From: Pararhizobium sp. IMCC21322
Lineage (GTDB): Bacteria; Pseudomonadota; Alphaproteobacteria; Rhizobiales; GCA-2746425
Direction: 5' to 3'
DNA length: 64,000 nucleotides
Assembly (NCBI RefSeq): GCF_030758295.1
Contig: NZ_CP132335.1
Coordinates: 3,634,412-3,698,411 of the forward strand
Shown here: positions 37,687 through 48,618 of the stretch, piece by piece
How positions within the stretch are numbered: the stretch's first letter is position 1
Layout of the letters: every line of letters starts with the position of its first letter
The notes under the pieces: generated by a model
What the model was told of the DNA's origin: nothing
The model's database searches: none
Seen by the model: only the letters and a program-made list of their open reading frames with translations
Position numbers and translations under genes: made by a program

Positions 37687-40110
37687 TTACTTTGCCGGAA
37701 GCGGCACCTTGGGAACAGACCCTGCCCCGCCGCCAGGCTTTTTACCAGTCGATTTGGCTTTCGACGCGCTGCGCTTCTTCGGCTTGGCTGGCACGGCTTC
37801 TTTTTTCGGCTTAACGGGTGCGTTCTCAACAATTTCCAAATCAAGAACAGTCTTGCCGTCATCATCAGTCTTGGTATCGACTTTGACCCGACCGCCCTTT
37901 TGCAGGCCGCCAAACAAAATTTCCTCAGCCAATGGACGCTTGATGTTTTCCTGAATGATGCGTGCCAGAGGCCTGGCCCCCATCAGCCCATCATAGCCGG
38001 CATCTGCCAGCCACGCGGTTGCGGTTTCAGACAATTCAAACGTCACGCCGCGATCTTCCAGTTGAGCTTCCAGTTGCATGACGAATTTGTCGACAACTTT
38101 GTAGACAACATCGCGCGGCAAGCTGGCAAACGGAATAATCGCATCAAGCCGATTACGGAACTCAGGTGAAAAGAGCCTGTTGATGGCCTCTTCATCATCA
38201 CCTTCACGCTTGGTGGAACCAAACCCGATGGCATTTTTCGCTGCTTCCGAAGCACCTGCATTGGTAGTCATGATGATAACCACATTGCGGAAATCAATCT
38301 GTTTGCCATTGTGATCGGTCAGTTTGCCGTGATCCATGACCTGCAGCAAAATGTTGAACAGATCCGGATGGGCTTTTTCCACTTCATCAAGCAGCAACAC
38401 ACAATGCGGATTTTGATCCACACCATCTGTCAGCAATCCACCCTGATCAAATCCGACATATCCTGGAGGGGCACCAATCAGCCGTGAAACTGTATGGCGT
38501 TCCATGTATTCAGACATGTCAAACCGCAGCAACTCAACGCCCATAAGGGATGCCAATTGCCGCGCAGCCTCGGTTTTACCGACACCGGTTGGACCGGAGA
38601 ACAGATAATTGCCAATTGGCTTTTCCGGATCACGCAATCCGGCACGGGACAGCTTGATGGCCGAGGAAAGCGCTTCCATCGCCGCATCCTGTCCGTAAAC
38701 AACCCGCTTCAGATTGGTATCGAGGCTTTTCAGAGCCTCTGAATCATCCTTGGACACAGATTTCGGCGGTATCCGCGCCATTGTCGCAATCGTGTCTTCA
38801 ATCTGTTTGACATTAATCGTCTTCTTACGACGGCTCCGGGGCACCAGCATTTGCGACGCACCGGTTTCGTCGATGACATCAATTGCCTTATCAGGCAGCT
38901 TGCGATCATTGATATAGCGCGCAGACAGTTCCACTGCCGCCTTCAGAGCATCATTGGTGTAGCGCACCTTATGATGATCCTCGTAACGTGACTTCAGACC
39001 TTTCAGAATGTCGATCGCGTCCGGAATGCTCGGCTCGTTGACATCGATTTTCTGGAACCGGCGCACCAAAGCGCGATCCTTCTCGAAGAATTGACGATAT
39101 TCCTTATAGGTGGTCGATCCGATGCACCGCATGGCGCCAGCCGCCAGAGCCGGTTTCAGCAAATTGGACGCATCCATTGCCCCGCCAGAAGTCGCCCCGG
39201 CACCGATAACCGTATGAATTTCGTCAATGAAGAGGATTGCCCCATCATATTCTTCAATCTCTTTCATCACCTGCTTGAGGCGCTCTTCAAAATCCCCGCG
39301 ATAGCGGGTGCCTGCCAGAAGCGTGCCCATATCAAGTGAGAACACGGTTGCAGCCAGTAACACTTCCGGCACATCGCCATCGACAATGCGCTTGGCAAGT
39401 CCTTCTGCAATGGCTGTCTTGCCAACACCGGGGTCGCCCACCAGCAGCGGATTGTTCTTCTGTCGGCGGCACAGCACCTGCACAACACGTTGCACTTCGC
39501 TGTCACGTCCGATCAGCGGATCAACCTTGCCATTGGCAGCCTTTTCATTGAGGTCCACACAATAGGCTGACAATGCGTCAGGCGTTTTTTTGTCTTCCGC
39601 CTCTTCAGACTCGACCGTTGTCGCATCTTCATCCTCAGCGCCGGTAACCGGGCGTGGTTCAGACATGCCAGGCCGTTTGGCAATGCCGTGACTGATATAG
39701 TTCACAGCATCATAGCGGGTCATATCCTGCTCTTGCAGGAAATAAGCCGCATGGCTTTCCCGCTCGGCAAAAATAGCCACCAGAACATTGGCCCCGGTCA
39801 CTTCTTCGCGACCGGAGGATTGAACATGGATGACAGCACGCTGAATGACACGCTGGAAGCCCGATGTGGGCTTTGTATCCACATCCGCATCAGCAATAAG
39901 ATTGCTGAGTTCCGTGTCGATATATTCCATCAGATTGCGGCGCAGCAGATCAAGATCCACCCCGCATGCACGCATCACAGCGGCCGCATCTGCATCATTC
40001 GTCAGCGCATGAAGCAGATGCTCCAGCGTTGCATATTCCTGACGCCGCTCATTGGCCTGAGCCAGAGCGTTGTGGAGAGCTTTTTCCAGACTTCTTGAAA
40101 AGGACGGCAA
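37687..40110 (-). CDS. clpA: ATP-dependent Clp protease ATP-binding subunit ClpA
   Basis: At 807 residues, ClpA with its N-domain ([19 protein letters not shown]), AAA+ 1 with [13 protein letters not shown] and [14 protein letters not shown], and AAA+ 2 with [13 protein letters not shown] and [12 protein letters not shown]. The ClpP-docking loop is [13 protein letters not shown] Lys/Pro-rich tail of about 50 residues ([16 protein letters not shown]...) extends beyond the usual end. It unfolds substrates for ClpP, and clpS lies 9 bp upstream as the N-end rule adaptor. Confidence 0.96.
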   Translation of the reverse strand: MPSFSRSLEKALHNALAQANERRQEYATLEHLLHALTNDADAAAVMRACGVDLDLLRRNLMEYIDTELSNLIADADVDTKPTSGFQRVIQRAVIHVQSSGREEVTGANVLVAIFAERESHAAYFLQEQDMTRYDAVNYISHGIAKRPGMSEPRPVTGAEDEDATTVESEEAEDKKTPDALSAYCVDLNEKAANGKVDPLIGRDSEVQRVVQVLCRRQKNNPLLVGDPGVGKTAIAEGLAKRIVDGDVPEVLLAATVFSLDMGTLLAGTRYRGDFEERLKQVMKEIEEYDGAILFIDEIHTVIGAGATSGGAMDASNLLKPALAAGAMRCIGSTTYKEYRQFFEKDRALVRRFQKIDVNEPSIPDAIDILKGLKSRYEDHHKVRYTNDALKAAVELSARYINDRKLPDKAIDVIDETGASQMLVPRSRRKKTINVKQIEDTIATMARIPPKSVSKDDSEALKSLDTNLKRVVYGQDAAMEALSSAIKLSRAGLRDPEKPIGNYLFSGPTGVGKTEAARQLASLMGVELLRFDMSEYMERHTVSRLIGAPPGYVGFDQGGLLTDGVDQNPHCVLLLDEVEKAHPDLFNILLQVMDHGKLTDHNGKQIDFRNVVIIMTTNAGASEAAKNAIGFGSTKREGDDEEAINRLFSPEFRNRLDAIIPFASLPRDVVYKVVDKFVMQLEAQLEDRGVTFELSETATAWLADAGYDGLMGARPLARIIQENIKRPLAEEILFGGLQKGGRVKVDTKTDDDGKTVLDLEIVENAPVKPKKEAVPAKPKKRSASKAKSTGKKPGGGAGSVPKVPLPAK

Positions 40111-40119
40111 GTTAAATCC

Positions 40120-40461
40120 TCACTTCTTTTCCATAACACATTGCAGCGGATGCTGGTGCTTTGCTGCAAGGTCCATAACCTGCGTCACCTTGGTTTCTGC
40201 CACCTCAAAGGTGAAGACACCGCATTCGCCGACGCCATTTTGATGCACATGAAGCATGATCATTGTGGCTTCTTCCTGATTTTTATTGAAGAAACCTTGC
40301 AACACGTGCACGACGAATTCCATCGGTGTAAAATCATCGTTTAGAAGCAAAACCCTGTAAAGGCTTGGCTTTTTAACTTTCGGCTTTGTTTTTGTAACAA
40401 CGACGGTACCGGAGTCATTGTCACGATCATCATCAGAGCTGCCGCGATTGGGATTGGACAT
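40120..40461 (-). CDS. clpS: ATP-dependent Clp protease adaptor ClpS
   Basis: From the ATG at 40461 ([12 protein letters not shown]) the product is 113 residues; the frame remains open upstream to 40773, but that part has no ClpS similarity. The N-end recognition pocket is in [22 protein letters not shown], and [21 protein letters not shown] closes the domain. ClpS delivers proteins with bulky N-terminal residues to ClpA. Confidence 0.95.
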   Translation of the reverse strand: MSNPNRGSSDDDRDNDSGTVVVTKTKPKVKKPSLYRVLLLNDDFTPMEFVVHVLQGFFNKNQEEATMIMLHVHQNGVGECGVFTFEVAETKVTQVMDLAAKHQHPLQCVMEKK

Positions 40462-40740
40462 AATAAAATCGCTGCTGTTTATCGTGGGTCGCACAAAATG
40501 CACTGTTTTTCGGATACGCATTGGCTTCCGGATTTCTGGTTCGCTGACAGAATACCATCGGTCAGCTTTCTTGTCTGAGTCAAAACGCATTAAATCCGTT
40601 ATTCTGCTATCGAGAGCGTACATGGTTTCATGAAGGCATGCCAAGGGTCTGTCTGAGACATTTTGGCAGACGGCATCAGCCTGCTTCACAGAGCTAGTAA
40701 TATAGGGGTCAGGCGTCTGATTAAAAGGACCCCGGCAACG

Positions 40741-40772
40741 CAAAAAGCCAACCCCTGGGGATTGGCTTTTCA
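40741..40772 (-). terminator. Rho-independent terminator after the phasin gene
   Basis: AAAAGCCAA-CCCC and GGGG-ATTGGCTTTT form a GC-rich stem with A/T tracts on both sides, so it could work in either direction. It lies 50 bp downstream of the phasin stop. Confidence 0.8.
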
Positions 40773-40820
40773 AGACCAGCCCAAAGGCTGGCCAAATCGC
40801 GTTGTAAAGCGGGAGGCGCC

Positions 40821-41153
40821 TTACTTGTTGATACGTGCGAAAGCAGTTTCAACAGGGCTGTACATGGTTTTGGACAAATCCATGAACATTTCGCCAAGCT
40901 TGTTCATTTCGCTGACGTGAGCTTCATAGGCGTTCTTTGCGTAGTCGCCCTGAGCTTCCATGAATTTGTCAAAGCTTTTTGCGCCGAAAACTTTTTCCGC
41001 AGCCTGTGTGCCGTCTTCAAAAGACTTTTTGGTATATTCTGCTGTCTCGGTAGCAATAGCCTGGACTGATTTGGAAACGTCAGACAGATTTTCTGTCGCT
41101 TTTTCCATGTTTTCTTTTGCCTGTTTCTGGATGTCGTCAATGTTCTGCATCAT
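40821..41153 (-). CDS. Phasin family protein
   Basis: The ATG at 41153 ([15 protein letters not shown]) follows AAGGA and gives 110 residues; the open frame continues upstream without similarity. It is an all-helical amphipathic protein with [19 protein letters not shown] and [20 protein letters not shown], the phasin pattern. Phasins coat polyhydroxyalkanoate granules. No phaC or phaB lies nearby. Confidence 0.85.
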   Translation of the reverse strand: MMQNIDDIQKQAKENMEKATENLSDVSKSVQAIATETAEYTKKSFEDGTQAAEKVFGAKSFDKFMEAQGDYAKNAYEAHVSEMNKLGEMFMDLSKTMYSPVETAFARINK

Positions 41154-41573
41154 GATGAATGGTCCTTCTATCGCAGTGAATGTTCGTTCCTGACCACACA
41201 TATATGCAGCGCAACATAAAATGTCCAGTGGTTTTTGTGCAGCGCACAAAAATTGTTTTTCAGGCGCTTTGCACGTCAACAAATCCGCCATCTCCACGTC
41301 AGATTTCCCGATGCAATCCGCGATGAATGCAACCCGAATCAGGAAAATTTTGAAAGCTTTACGGTTTCGTAACCCTGTTTTTCTTAAATTGATGAAAATT
41401 TGAATGATCTCGCAGCGGAATAGCGTGTTGCCATGATTGGGCCATTTTGATGGGACCATCACTGGCCCGAACAAACACACAAATTTCTGACTGCCAACAA
41501 ATGGGTGCAAGTCGTGCAAGTGTATATGTACTCCCGGCTAATTAACGCGACCAAGAGTCTTGGAATCACAAGT

Positions 41574-42824
41574 ATGGGAAAAGCAATTTTCGCAGCATTT
41601 CTGATCAGTCTGACAGCCTCTCTATCGGTCACAACCACAGCAAATGCCAATGCGAAATATGCTGGAATCGTGATTGATGTGAAGTCCGGCAAGACGCTTT
41701 ACGCGGACAATGCTGATAATCTTCGCTATCCTGCCTCTCTGACCAAAATCATGACCCTTTACATGTTGTTTGGAGAACTGGAAGCCGGTCGCGTCAGTCT
41801 GAACACCAGGATGAAAGTGTCGAAACGTGCTTCAGGACAGGCGCCTTCCAAGCTTGCTCTGAAACCAGGCAGCACAATCCGGGTAAAGGATGCCATCAGC
41901 GCGCTGGTCACCAAATCGGCCAATGATGTTGCGGTCGTCATTGCAGAGCACATTGGCAAAACTGAGAGCAAATTTGCAATCAAGATGACCAAGGCCGCCC
42001 GTGACATCGGCATGAAAAAGACAACCTTCAAAAACGCGTCAGGCCTGCCAAACGGCGGGCAACGCACAACGGCCCGCGATATGGCCCGCCTCGGCATGGC
42101 CATTCAGGATCGTTACCCGACATACTACAAATACTTCTCGACCCGTTCTTTCTCCTACAAGGGCAAGAAATATCGCAACCACAACCGCCTGCTTGGAACT
42201 GTTAAAGGCGTTGATGGCATCAAAACCGGCTACATCCGCGCCTCAGGCTTCAACCTGGTGACCTCCGTCAAACGCGATGGTCGTCACATCGTGGCCGTGG
42301 TCATGGGTGGGCGCACAGGCAGGTCCCGTGATGCCCATATGAAAAACCTGATCGGACGTTTTCTGAAATCGGCAACAACGGGCCGCCGCGTCACACCATT
42401 GCTGGCAAGCCGTAAAGTGCCACTGCCCCGCGCTCGTGCAGTCGCAGCAGCAGCAGCAGAGGGAAATCTCATCCCGCAAATTCGTCCTGATGAAATTGTG
42501 ACGGCAAGCGTGACACGTACTGCTTCGGCTGATGAACCTGAAATTGGAAGTGCTGACGATTATAGTAAAACGGATATCACTGACGGTTGGCAAATCCAGA
42601 TTGGTGCTGTTCCAAGCGAGGAAGCTGCCAACATCCTTCTGGGGAATGCCATGAATGTTGGCACCAGCTATCTGCGTGGCAAGGTAGCGTTTACGGAGCC
42701 GGTCATCAGCCGCGGACAAACTCTACACCGTGCGCGTTTCGCCGGTTTTACCAATAAGAATGCCGCGCGTAAGGCTTGCAACTATCTTGAAGCCAAGGAC
42801 TTTGCCTGCCTCGCGTTACGTTAG
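41574..42824 (+). CDS. D-alanyl-D-alanine carboxypeptidase with SPOR domain
   Basis: The ATG at 41574 (MGKAIFAAFLISLTASLSV) gives 416 residues with a signal peptide ending NANA; in-frame ATGs upstream are open but give an unusual n-region. The penicillin-binding motifs are SLTK (in RYPASLTKIM), SAN (TKSANDVAVV) and KTG (GIKTGYIRASGF). The C-terminal about 80 residues (GWQIQIGAVPSEEAANILL) form a SPOR domain that binds denuded glycan at the septum. It trims stem pentapeptides in the periplasm. Confidence 0.92.
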   Translation: MGKAIFAAFLISLTASLSVTTTANANAKYAGIVIDVKSGKTLYADNADNLRYPASLTKIMTLYMLFGELEAGRVSLNTRMKVSKRASGQAPSKLALKPGSTIRVKDAISALVTKSANDVAVVIAEHIGKTESKFAIKMTKAARDIGMKKTTFKNASGLPNGGQRTTARDMARLGMAIQDRYPTYYKYFSTRSFSYKGKKYRNHNRLLGTVKGVDGIKTGYIRASGFNLVTSVKRDGRHIVAVVMGGRTGRSRDAHMKNLIGRFLKSATTGRRVTPLLASRKVPLPRARAVAAAAAEGNLIPQIRPDEIVTASVTRTASADEPEIGSADDYSKTDITDGWQIQIGAVPSEEAANILLGNAMNVGTSYLRGKVAFTEPVISRGQTLHRARFAGFTNKNAARKACNYLEAKDFACLALR

Positions 42825-42878
42825 TATTTATAGCCTTAACGGGCTCCCTTTGAGTGTATTGTGTACAGGGATTAGAAG

Positions 42879-43169
42879 ATGCTTCTCGACGAAACCTATC
42901 CATTGGCGTCCAGTCAACCTCATGCAGCAGCGCGGTCTCTAAGCGCCGGCATCGAGAAAGTCTATGATCAGGCCACCGCACTTGAAGTGCCAAGGTTCAA
43001 ACTGGCGGGGCTGAGACGCAAGCCTGGCGACATGCTGAACTTCCTGCGCAGCCACGGAGCCCGTGCAAGGCGCCACACGATGCCAGTCAAATACCTCGCT
43101 CTGGATTGTTATACCCCTGATGGGTCGATGGCGGTTGAAGTCAGTTTCGGCGACAGCAGTTCCGAATAA
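42879..43169 (+). CDS. Small conserved-looking protein of unknown function
   Basis: A 96-residue basic protein (LPRFKLAGLRRKPGD-like middle, RSHGARARRH) with no signal peptide or helix. GGGATTAGAAG precedes the ATG, and a hairpin terminator follows at 43227, so it is a separate transcript from speA downstream. I do not recognise it. Confidence 0.5.
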   Translation: MLLDETYPLASSQPHAAARSLSAGIEKVYDQATALEVPRFKLAGLRRKPGDMLNFLRSHGARARRHTMPVKYLALDCYTPDGSMAVEVSFGDSSSE

Positions 43170-43226
43170 GGGTTCACCCTGAACCAAATGCGGCATTCCG
43201 CCCCAGAAAAGATCCCAGACCACATC

Positions 43227-43254
43227 AAAGCCCGGCTCCGTCCGGGCTTTTTTA
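43227..43254 (+). terminator. Rho-independent terminator
   Basis: AAAGCCCGG and CCGGGCTTTTTT form a stem with a six-T run on the plus strand. It ends the transcript of the small gene at 42879 before speA. Confidence 0.85.
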
Positions 43255-43394
43255 CATACCAATCAACCTTCCAAATTGCAGATTGAGAAAGAAAAGACTG
43301 GCGCACCAGAACGGATTTCCGTAGTGCACATTTTCTGACTGTCACGCTTTTGATGTAAGTACGCAAAGTCAACACAATCGTTCGCTGGGGGAAC

Positions 43395-45320
43395 TTGTTC
43401 ATGTCACCTTCCGGAAATTCCGGCACCACTACAGATACTAAACTGGATGGGCCACACACAATCTATGGTTTCGAGCGCTGGGGCCATGATCTGCTGACCG
43501 TGCTTGAAAATGGGGATGTAGGTCTGCGGAATCCACTCAAGCCCGACACGCCCCCCATCAGCCTGCCCTCGATCATTCGTGATCTCGACCAGCGCGGCAT
43601 CCATGCGCCAATGTTGCTCAGGGTCAGTTCCTTTCTTGAAAACGAAATCCGGGGCATCAACCAATCATTCGCTGCGGCAATGGAAGACGCTGGCTACCGC
43701 GGCAAGTACCGTGGCGTTTTCCCGATCAAGGTCAATCAACAGGCTCAGGTGATCAGACAGATTGTCGACTTTGGACGGCCCTACTCCTTTGGTCTTGAAG
43801 CCGGGTCAAAGCCCGAACTGGTCATTGCTCTGGCTCAGTCGCTGGAGAATGACGCTCTTGTCGTGTGCAATGGCGTCAAGGATCTGAAATTTATCAAGCT
43901 TGCAATTCTGTCGCGCAAACTTGGGTTCAACACCGCCATCGTCCTGGAAAGCCCCAAAGAGCTGGAGCTGGTGATCAAGGCCTATGAAGAGCTTGGTGTC
44001 GAACCGCTTTTGGGCGTGCGGGTGAAACTCTTCAACCGCATCGGTGGTGACTGGGCTGAAAGCTCTGGTGATCGCTCCACATTTGGAATGAACACCGATC
44101 AACTGATGTCGGTCATCGATCGCCTGCGTGAAGTCGGCTTGCTGCATTGTCTCAAGTTTCAGCACTCACATCTGGGCAGCCAAATCCCCGATGTTAATGA
44201 TGTGCGCCGTGCCGTGGTTGAAGCGTGCCGCTACTTTGTAGAACTGACAAAGGAAGGCGCACCTTTGACCCATCTGGATCTGGGCGGTGGCTTGGGTGTG
44301 GATTATACAGGCGAGAAAAGAGCCTCAAAGAGTTCGATCAACTATTCGGTCATGGAATATTGCGAAAACGTGGTCGAAGCAGTTCGATACGCAATGGATG
44401 GCGCCGGTCTGGAACACCCGACCCTGACCACTGAAAGCGGCCGCGCCATTGTGGCAACATCGTCCATGCTGATTTTCAATGTTCTGGAAGCAACATTGTA
44501 TGACAGGGTCACAAACAGCGCAGCGGAGAGCACAGACCATCATTATGTGAATGATATGGCCGTGATTGAAACCTATCTGGAACCAAGGCGTCTTCAGGAA
44601 TGCATCAATGATGCAAGCTTCTACCGCAATGAGCTGCGGAACCTGTTCATGCGCAATGCAGTTGATCTGCGCCAGATGGCACGCGCAGAGCGCATCTATC
44701 TGTATTTGATGTCACGCATCAAGCTAATGGCCCAGGAGGCTGATAATTCGCCCGAGATCGACGAACAACTGGACGCACTTGCAGATATTTACCACTGTAA
44801 TTTCTCGCTTTTTCAGTCTCTTCCCGACGTTTGGGCTATCGACCAGATACACCCCATTGCGCCCCTTCAAAAGCTGAATGAAGAGCCGAATCGGCGCGCA
44901 ATCCTGTCAGACATCACCTGTGATTCCGACGGTAAGATTGACGAATTCATCCTGGCAGACGGCCTGTCACCAGCCCTGCCGGTCCATGACTTAACCGAAG
45001 GAGAGCCGTATTATCTCGGCGTATTCTTTGTCGGAGCCTATCAGGAGACGCTGGGGGATCTGCATAATCTGTTCGGCGATACAAATGTTGCAACTATTGA
45101 GTTGCGTGAAGACGGGCATTTTGATCTGCTTCAGGAAGTCGAAGGGGATACAATTGCACAGGTTCTGTCCTATGTAGAATTTGATCCGAAAGACTGCGTT
45201 GATGATTTTCGTAAGTTGCTGGATCGGGCAACATCACAGAACCGGTTGAAAACTTCTGAGCGCAAACTGCTCATCGCCACCTACCGTGAAGCAATCAACA
45301 GCTATACTTATTTCGAGTAA
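43395..45320 (+). CDS. speA: Biosynthetic arginine decarboxylase SpeA
   Basis: A 641-residue PLP-dependent decarboxylase of the SpeA (alanine-racemase-like barrel) type. The PLP Lys is in FPIKVNQQAQVIRQI (about residue 110). SHLGSQIPDVNDV and LDLGGGLGVDYTGEK bind PLP phosphate, and LFQSLPDVWAIDQIHPIAPL is typical of the C-terminal domain. It converts arginine to agmatine. It heads a four-gene operon that ends with agmatinase. Confidence 0.95.
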   Translation: MFMSPSGNSGTTTDTKLDGPHTIYGFERWGHDLLTVLENGDVGLRNPLKPDTPPISLPSIIRDLDQRGIHAPMLLRVSSFLENEIRGINQSFAAAMEDAGYRGKYRGVFPIKVNQQAQVIRQIVDFGRPYSFGLEAGSKPELVIALAQSLENDALVVCNGVKDLKFIKLAILSRKLGFNTAIVLESPKELELVIKAYEELGVEPLLGVRVKLFNRIGGDWAESSGDRSTFGMNTDQLMSVIDRLREVGLLHCLKFQHSHLGSQIPDVNDVRRAVVEACRYFVELTKEGAPLTHLDLGGGLGVDYTGEKRASKSSINYSVMEYCENVVEAVRYAMDGAGLEHPTLTTESGRAIVATSSMLIFNVLEATLYDRVTNSAAESTDHHYVNDMAVIETYLEPRRLQECINDASFYRNELRNLFMRNAVDLRQMARAERIYLYLMSRIKLMAQEADNSPEIDEQLDALADIYHCNFSLFQSLPDVWAIDQIHPIAPLQKLNEEPNRRAILSDITCDSDGKIDEFILADGLSPALPVHDLTEGEPYYLGVFFVGAYQETLGDLHNLFGDTNVATIELREDGHFDLLQEVEGDTIAQVLSYVEFDPKDCVDDFRKLLDRATSQNRLKTSERKLLIATYREAINSYTYFE

Positions 45321-45341
45321 TTCCGGCTTGGAGACCCAGAC

Positions 45342-46559
45342 ATGAAAAACCTAACTGGCAATACCTTGGTCATTGGTGCAGGTGGCGTATCGTCCGCTGC
45401 CGTCCATAAAATGGCGATGAACCCGCAGATTTTTAAAAAAATCACATTGGCGAGCCGCCGGAAATTCAAATGCGAAGCCATCGCCGAGGCTGTCAAAAAG
45501 CGCACAGGCGTCTCGATTCACACGGCAGAAGTCGACGCGATGAATGTCTCAGCCGTGGTTGAACTGATCAAAGGCTCCGGTGCCGATCTACTGGTCAATC
45601 TGGCCCTTCCCTATCAGGATCTGAAATTGATGGATGCCTGTCTGGAAGCTGGCATCCACTACCTCGACACGGCCAATTATGAGCCGGAAGACGAGGCAAA
45701 GTTCGAATATCATTGGCAGTGGGCCTATCAGAAACGGTTTGCAGAAGCGGGCCTGACAGCCATTTTGGGATCCGGTTTTGACCCCGGTGTCACCTCCGTC
45801 TTCGCCACCTGGCTGAAGAAACACAAGCTGGATACAATCAGCCTGATTGACGTTCTGGATTGCAATGGTGGCGACAATGGCAAAGCGTTTGCGACCAACT
45901 TCAATCCCGAGATCAACATTCGCGAAGTCACAGCAGATGCCAGGCATTGGGAAAACGGCGATTGGGTCACCTCGCCTGCCATGACCCACAAAGTGGCGTT
46001 TGATTTTCCCGCTGTTGGCACACGCAATATGTATCTGATGTATCACGAAGAACTGGAAAGCCTGAAAACCCATTTTCCAGAGGTCAAGCGCGCACGCTTC
46101 TGGATGACCTTCGGTGATGCCTATATCAACCACGTCACCGTGTTGCAGAATATCGGCATGACCTCCATCGAGCCTGTTGTGCATGAAGGCGTTGAAATCG
46201 TTCCGCTTCAATTCCTCAAGACGGTGCTGCCGGACCCCTCTGATCTGGGCGAATTGACGAAGGGTAAAACCTGCATTGGCGATATTGCCACCGGACAGAA
46301 GGATGGCAAGGAACACACGTTCTACATCTACAATATCTGCGACCATGAAGAATGCTACGCGGAAGTGGGCAGCCAGGCTGTCAGCTATACAACCGGTGTA
46401 CCGGCCATGATCGGGGCTGCCCAGATGATCACGGGAACCTGGTTGGAACCTGGCGTCTGGAATATGGAACAGCTTGATCCTGATGGCTTCATGGACATGC
46501 TGAACACCCAAGGCCTGCCCTGGCAGGTTCACGAGCTGGACGGTCCCGTCGACTTCTGA
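45342..46559 (+). CDS. Carboxynorspermidine/carboxyspermidine dehydrogenase
   Basis: A 405-residue saccharopine-dehydrogenase-like enzyme. The Rossmann start is NTLVIGAGGVSSAAVHKMA and the core has ILGSGFDPGVTSVFATWLKKH. This family condenses putrescine (or diaminopropane) with aspartate semialdehyde and reduces the product to carboxyspermidine. It lies 21 bp after speA, and its stop overlaps the nspC start (TGATG). Confidence 0.92.
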   Translation: MKNLTGNTLVIGAGGVSSAAVHKMAMNPQIFKKITLASRRKFKCEAIAEAVKKRTGVSIHTAEVDAMNVSAVVELIKGSGADLLVNLALPYQDLKLMDACLEAGIHYLDTANYEPEDEAKFEYHWQWAYQKRFAEAGLTAILGSGFDPGVTSVFATWLKKHKLDTISLIDVLDCNGGDNGKAFATNFNPEINIREVTADARHWENGDWVTSPAMTHKVAFDFPAVGTRNMYLMYHEELESLKTHFPEVKRARFWMTFGDAYINHVTVLQNIGMTSIEPVVHEGVEIVPLQFLKTVLPDPSDLGELTKGKTCIGDIATGQKDGKEHTFYIYNICDHEECYAEVGSQAVSYTTGVPAMIGAAQMITGTWLEPGVWNMEQLDPDGFMDMLNTQGLPWQVHELDGPVDF

Positions 46560-47752
46560 TGGCAGATACTGTGGCCCCAATCATGCAAACGCAGGCAGGC
46601 GATCCGGGCAGTTTTGCCCGGTTCGATTTAAGCCGCGTTCCCAGCCCCTGCTTTGTGGTGGATGAGGTTGCCATTGAACGCAATCTTGCCATCCTGGCAG
46701 ATGTGGCGGACCGCAGCGGCGCCAAAGTCTTCCTGGCATTAAAAGCATTCTCCATGTTTGAACTGGCACCGCTGGTTGGCAGATATCTGTCCGGCACCTG
46801 TGCCTCTGGCGTTCACGAGGCCCGTCTTGCGCATGAAAAATACGGCGGAGAAGTCGCGACTTTTTGTGCCGGCTACAAATCAGATGAATTCGACCAGATC
46901 ATTGCCTATTCCGACCACATCATCTTCAATTCACCCGCACAGAAGACCCGGTTCGAAGAACAAATACACGCCAGCGGAAAACCTGTGCAAATTGGTTTGC
47001 GGATTAATCCTGAACACTCTGAAGGCGAAATCCCCAAATATGATCCCTGTGCACCCTGCTCGCGTCTGGGCACTCCTGTTTCGCAGTTGGATGAGACTGC
47101 GCTCGCCGGCATTGACGGGCTGCACATGCACACGCTCTGCGAACAGGGCTTTGAGCCATTGCAGCGCACATGGGATGCCATTGAAAACCAGCTCAGTGGC
47201 TGGTTGCCAAATTTGAAATGGATCAATTTTGGCGGCGGGCATCACATTACCCGAGCCGATTATGACCGCGAAGCGCTCATCAGTTTCATCCAGAAGATAC
47301 GCACACGCTATGGCATTGATGTCTATCTGGAACCCGGCGAAGCCGTGGCGCTGGACGCCGGTATACTGGTTGGAGAAATTCTGGACCTGCCGCAAAACGG
47401 CATGAATCTGGCAATCAGTGATCTGTCCGCAACCTGCCACATGCCCGATGTCATCGAGGCCCCCTATCGACCTGCACTGCTGGGCGAAGTGGAAGCTGAC
47501 GCCGGGACGAGCTACCGCATTGGTGGACCTTCATGCCTGGCGGGCGACGTGATCGGTGATTACACTCCGGCAGAACCGTTTCAGATCGGCGCTCGCATCG
47601 CTTTTCTGGATCAGGCCCATTACTCAATGGTCAAGACCAACACCTTTAACGGTGTTCCCCTGCCTTCAATCGCAGTATGGAACTCCAACAGCGATGAATT
47701 GCGGATCATTAAGCAGTTTGGTTACAATGATTTTCTGGAGCGTTTGTCTTGA
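46559..47752 (+). CDS. nspC: Carboxynorspermidine/carboxyspermidine decarboxylase
   Basis: A 397-residue PLP enzyme with the PLP Lys in FLALKAFSMFEL (about 63), GTCASGVHEARLA, INFGGGHHITRADYD, and the C-terminal catalytic Cys in GPSCLAGDVIGDY. It decarboxylates carboxyspermidine to spermidine, completing the pathway. It overlaps genes on both sides. Confidence 0.94.
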   Translation: MADTVAPIMQTQAGDPGSFARFDLSRVPSPCFVVDEVAIERNLAILADVADRSGAKVFLALKAFSMFELAPLVGRYLSGTCASGVHEARLAHEKYGGEVATFCAGYKSDEFDQIIAYSDHIIFNSPAQKTRFEEQIHASGKPVQIGLRINPEHSEGEIPKYDPCAPCSRLGTPVSQLDETALAGIDGLHMHTLCEQGFEPLQRTWDAIENQLSGWLPNLKWINFGGGHHITRADYDREALISFIQKIRTRYGIDVYLEPGEAVALDAGILVGEILDLPQNGMNLAISDLSATCHMPDVIEAPYRPALLGEVEADAGTSYRIGGPSCLAGDVIGDYTPAEPFQIGARIAFLDQAHYSMVKTNTFNGVPLPSIAVWNSNSDELRIIKQFGYNDFLERLS

Positions 47753-48609
47753 TTGACTTTATGGACAGTGAACTGACCGGCGAAGAGCGCGATCCGAAAT
47801 CATCACGATTCACCATCATTCCCGTGCCGCTGGAACGCACGGTTTCCTATGGCTCCGGCACGAACAACGGACCAGACGCCATTCTGGAGGCCAGCAACGA
47901 ACTGGAGCGTATCTGCCAGATCGGGGATATGGTTCTTGAGCCCTGCCAGCTTGGCATCGATACACAACAGCCTGTTGATTGCTCCGGTTCCATGCCGCAA
48001 ATCATGGAGGCCATCAGCCAGCGCACCAGCGATGCAGTTGCTGGTAACAAGCTGCCTGTTGTTCTGGGCGGCGAGCATTCTCTTTCCTACGGCGCGGTGA
48101 TGGGCGTTCAAAAGGCTCTGGGACGCCCAATTGGTCTGGTTCAGATCGATGCTCATGCTGATCTGCGCGTCGCCTATCAGGGCAATAAACACTCTCATGC
48201 ATCTGTCATGCATCTGCTGGCAGAAGAAAATGTCCGCCTGGCGCAGTTTGGCGTGCGCGCGCTCTGCCGTGAAGAAATGCAAAGCCGACAGGACAACAAT
48301 GTGTTCCATGTGGATGGCGAAGCACTGGTGTCAGGCAATATCCATGAGGTCAGCCTGCCGGATGATTTTCCGCAGGACATCTACATTTCATTTGATGTCG
48401 ACGGTCTTGATCCTTCCCAAATGCCCGCAACCGGTACACCGGTTCCCGGTGGCCTTGGATATTATCAGGCGCTCCATTTGGTCGAACACGCGCTGGAGGG
48501 CCGCAATTGCGTGGGTCTGGACGTGGTGGAACTGGCACCTGATGGCAATCCGGCCTGGGATTTTACAGCGGCACAGATCGTTTATCGACTGATGGCCGCA
48601 ACACTTTAG
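47749..48609 (+). CDS. speB: Agmatinase
   Basis: A 286-residue ureohydrolase starting at TTG 47749, which overlaps the nspC stop and follows GGAG at proper spacing; ATG 47761 is an alternative. The dimanganese ligands are in LGGEHSLSYG, QIDAHADLR and SFDVDGLDPSQMP. Context with speA favours agmatine as substrate, giving putrescine and urea; an arginase-like activity is less likely. Confidence 0.9.
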   Translation: MIDFMDSELTGEERDPKSSRFTIIPVPLERTVSYGSGTNNGPDAILEASNELERICQIGDMVLEPCQLGIDTQQPVDCSGSMPQIMEAISQRTSDAVAGNKLPVVLGGEHSLSYGAVMGVQKALGRPIGLVQIDAHADLRVAYQGNKHSHASVMHLLAEENVRLAQFGVRALCREEMQSRQDNNVFHVDGEALVSGNIHEVSLPDDFPQDIYISFDVDGLDPSQMPATGTPVPGGLGYYQALHLVEHALEGRNCVGLDVVELAPDGNPAWDFTAAQIVYRLMAATL

Positions 48610-48618
48610 GCCCAGCGT

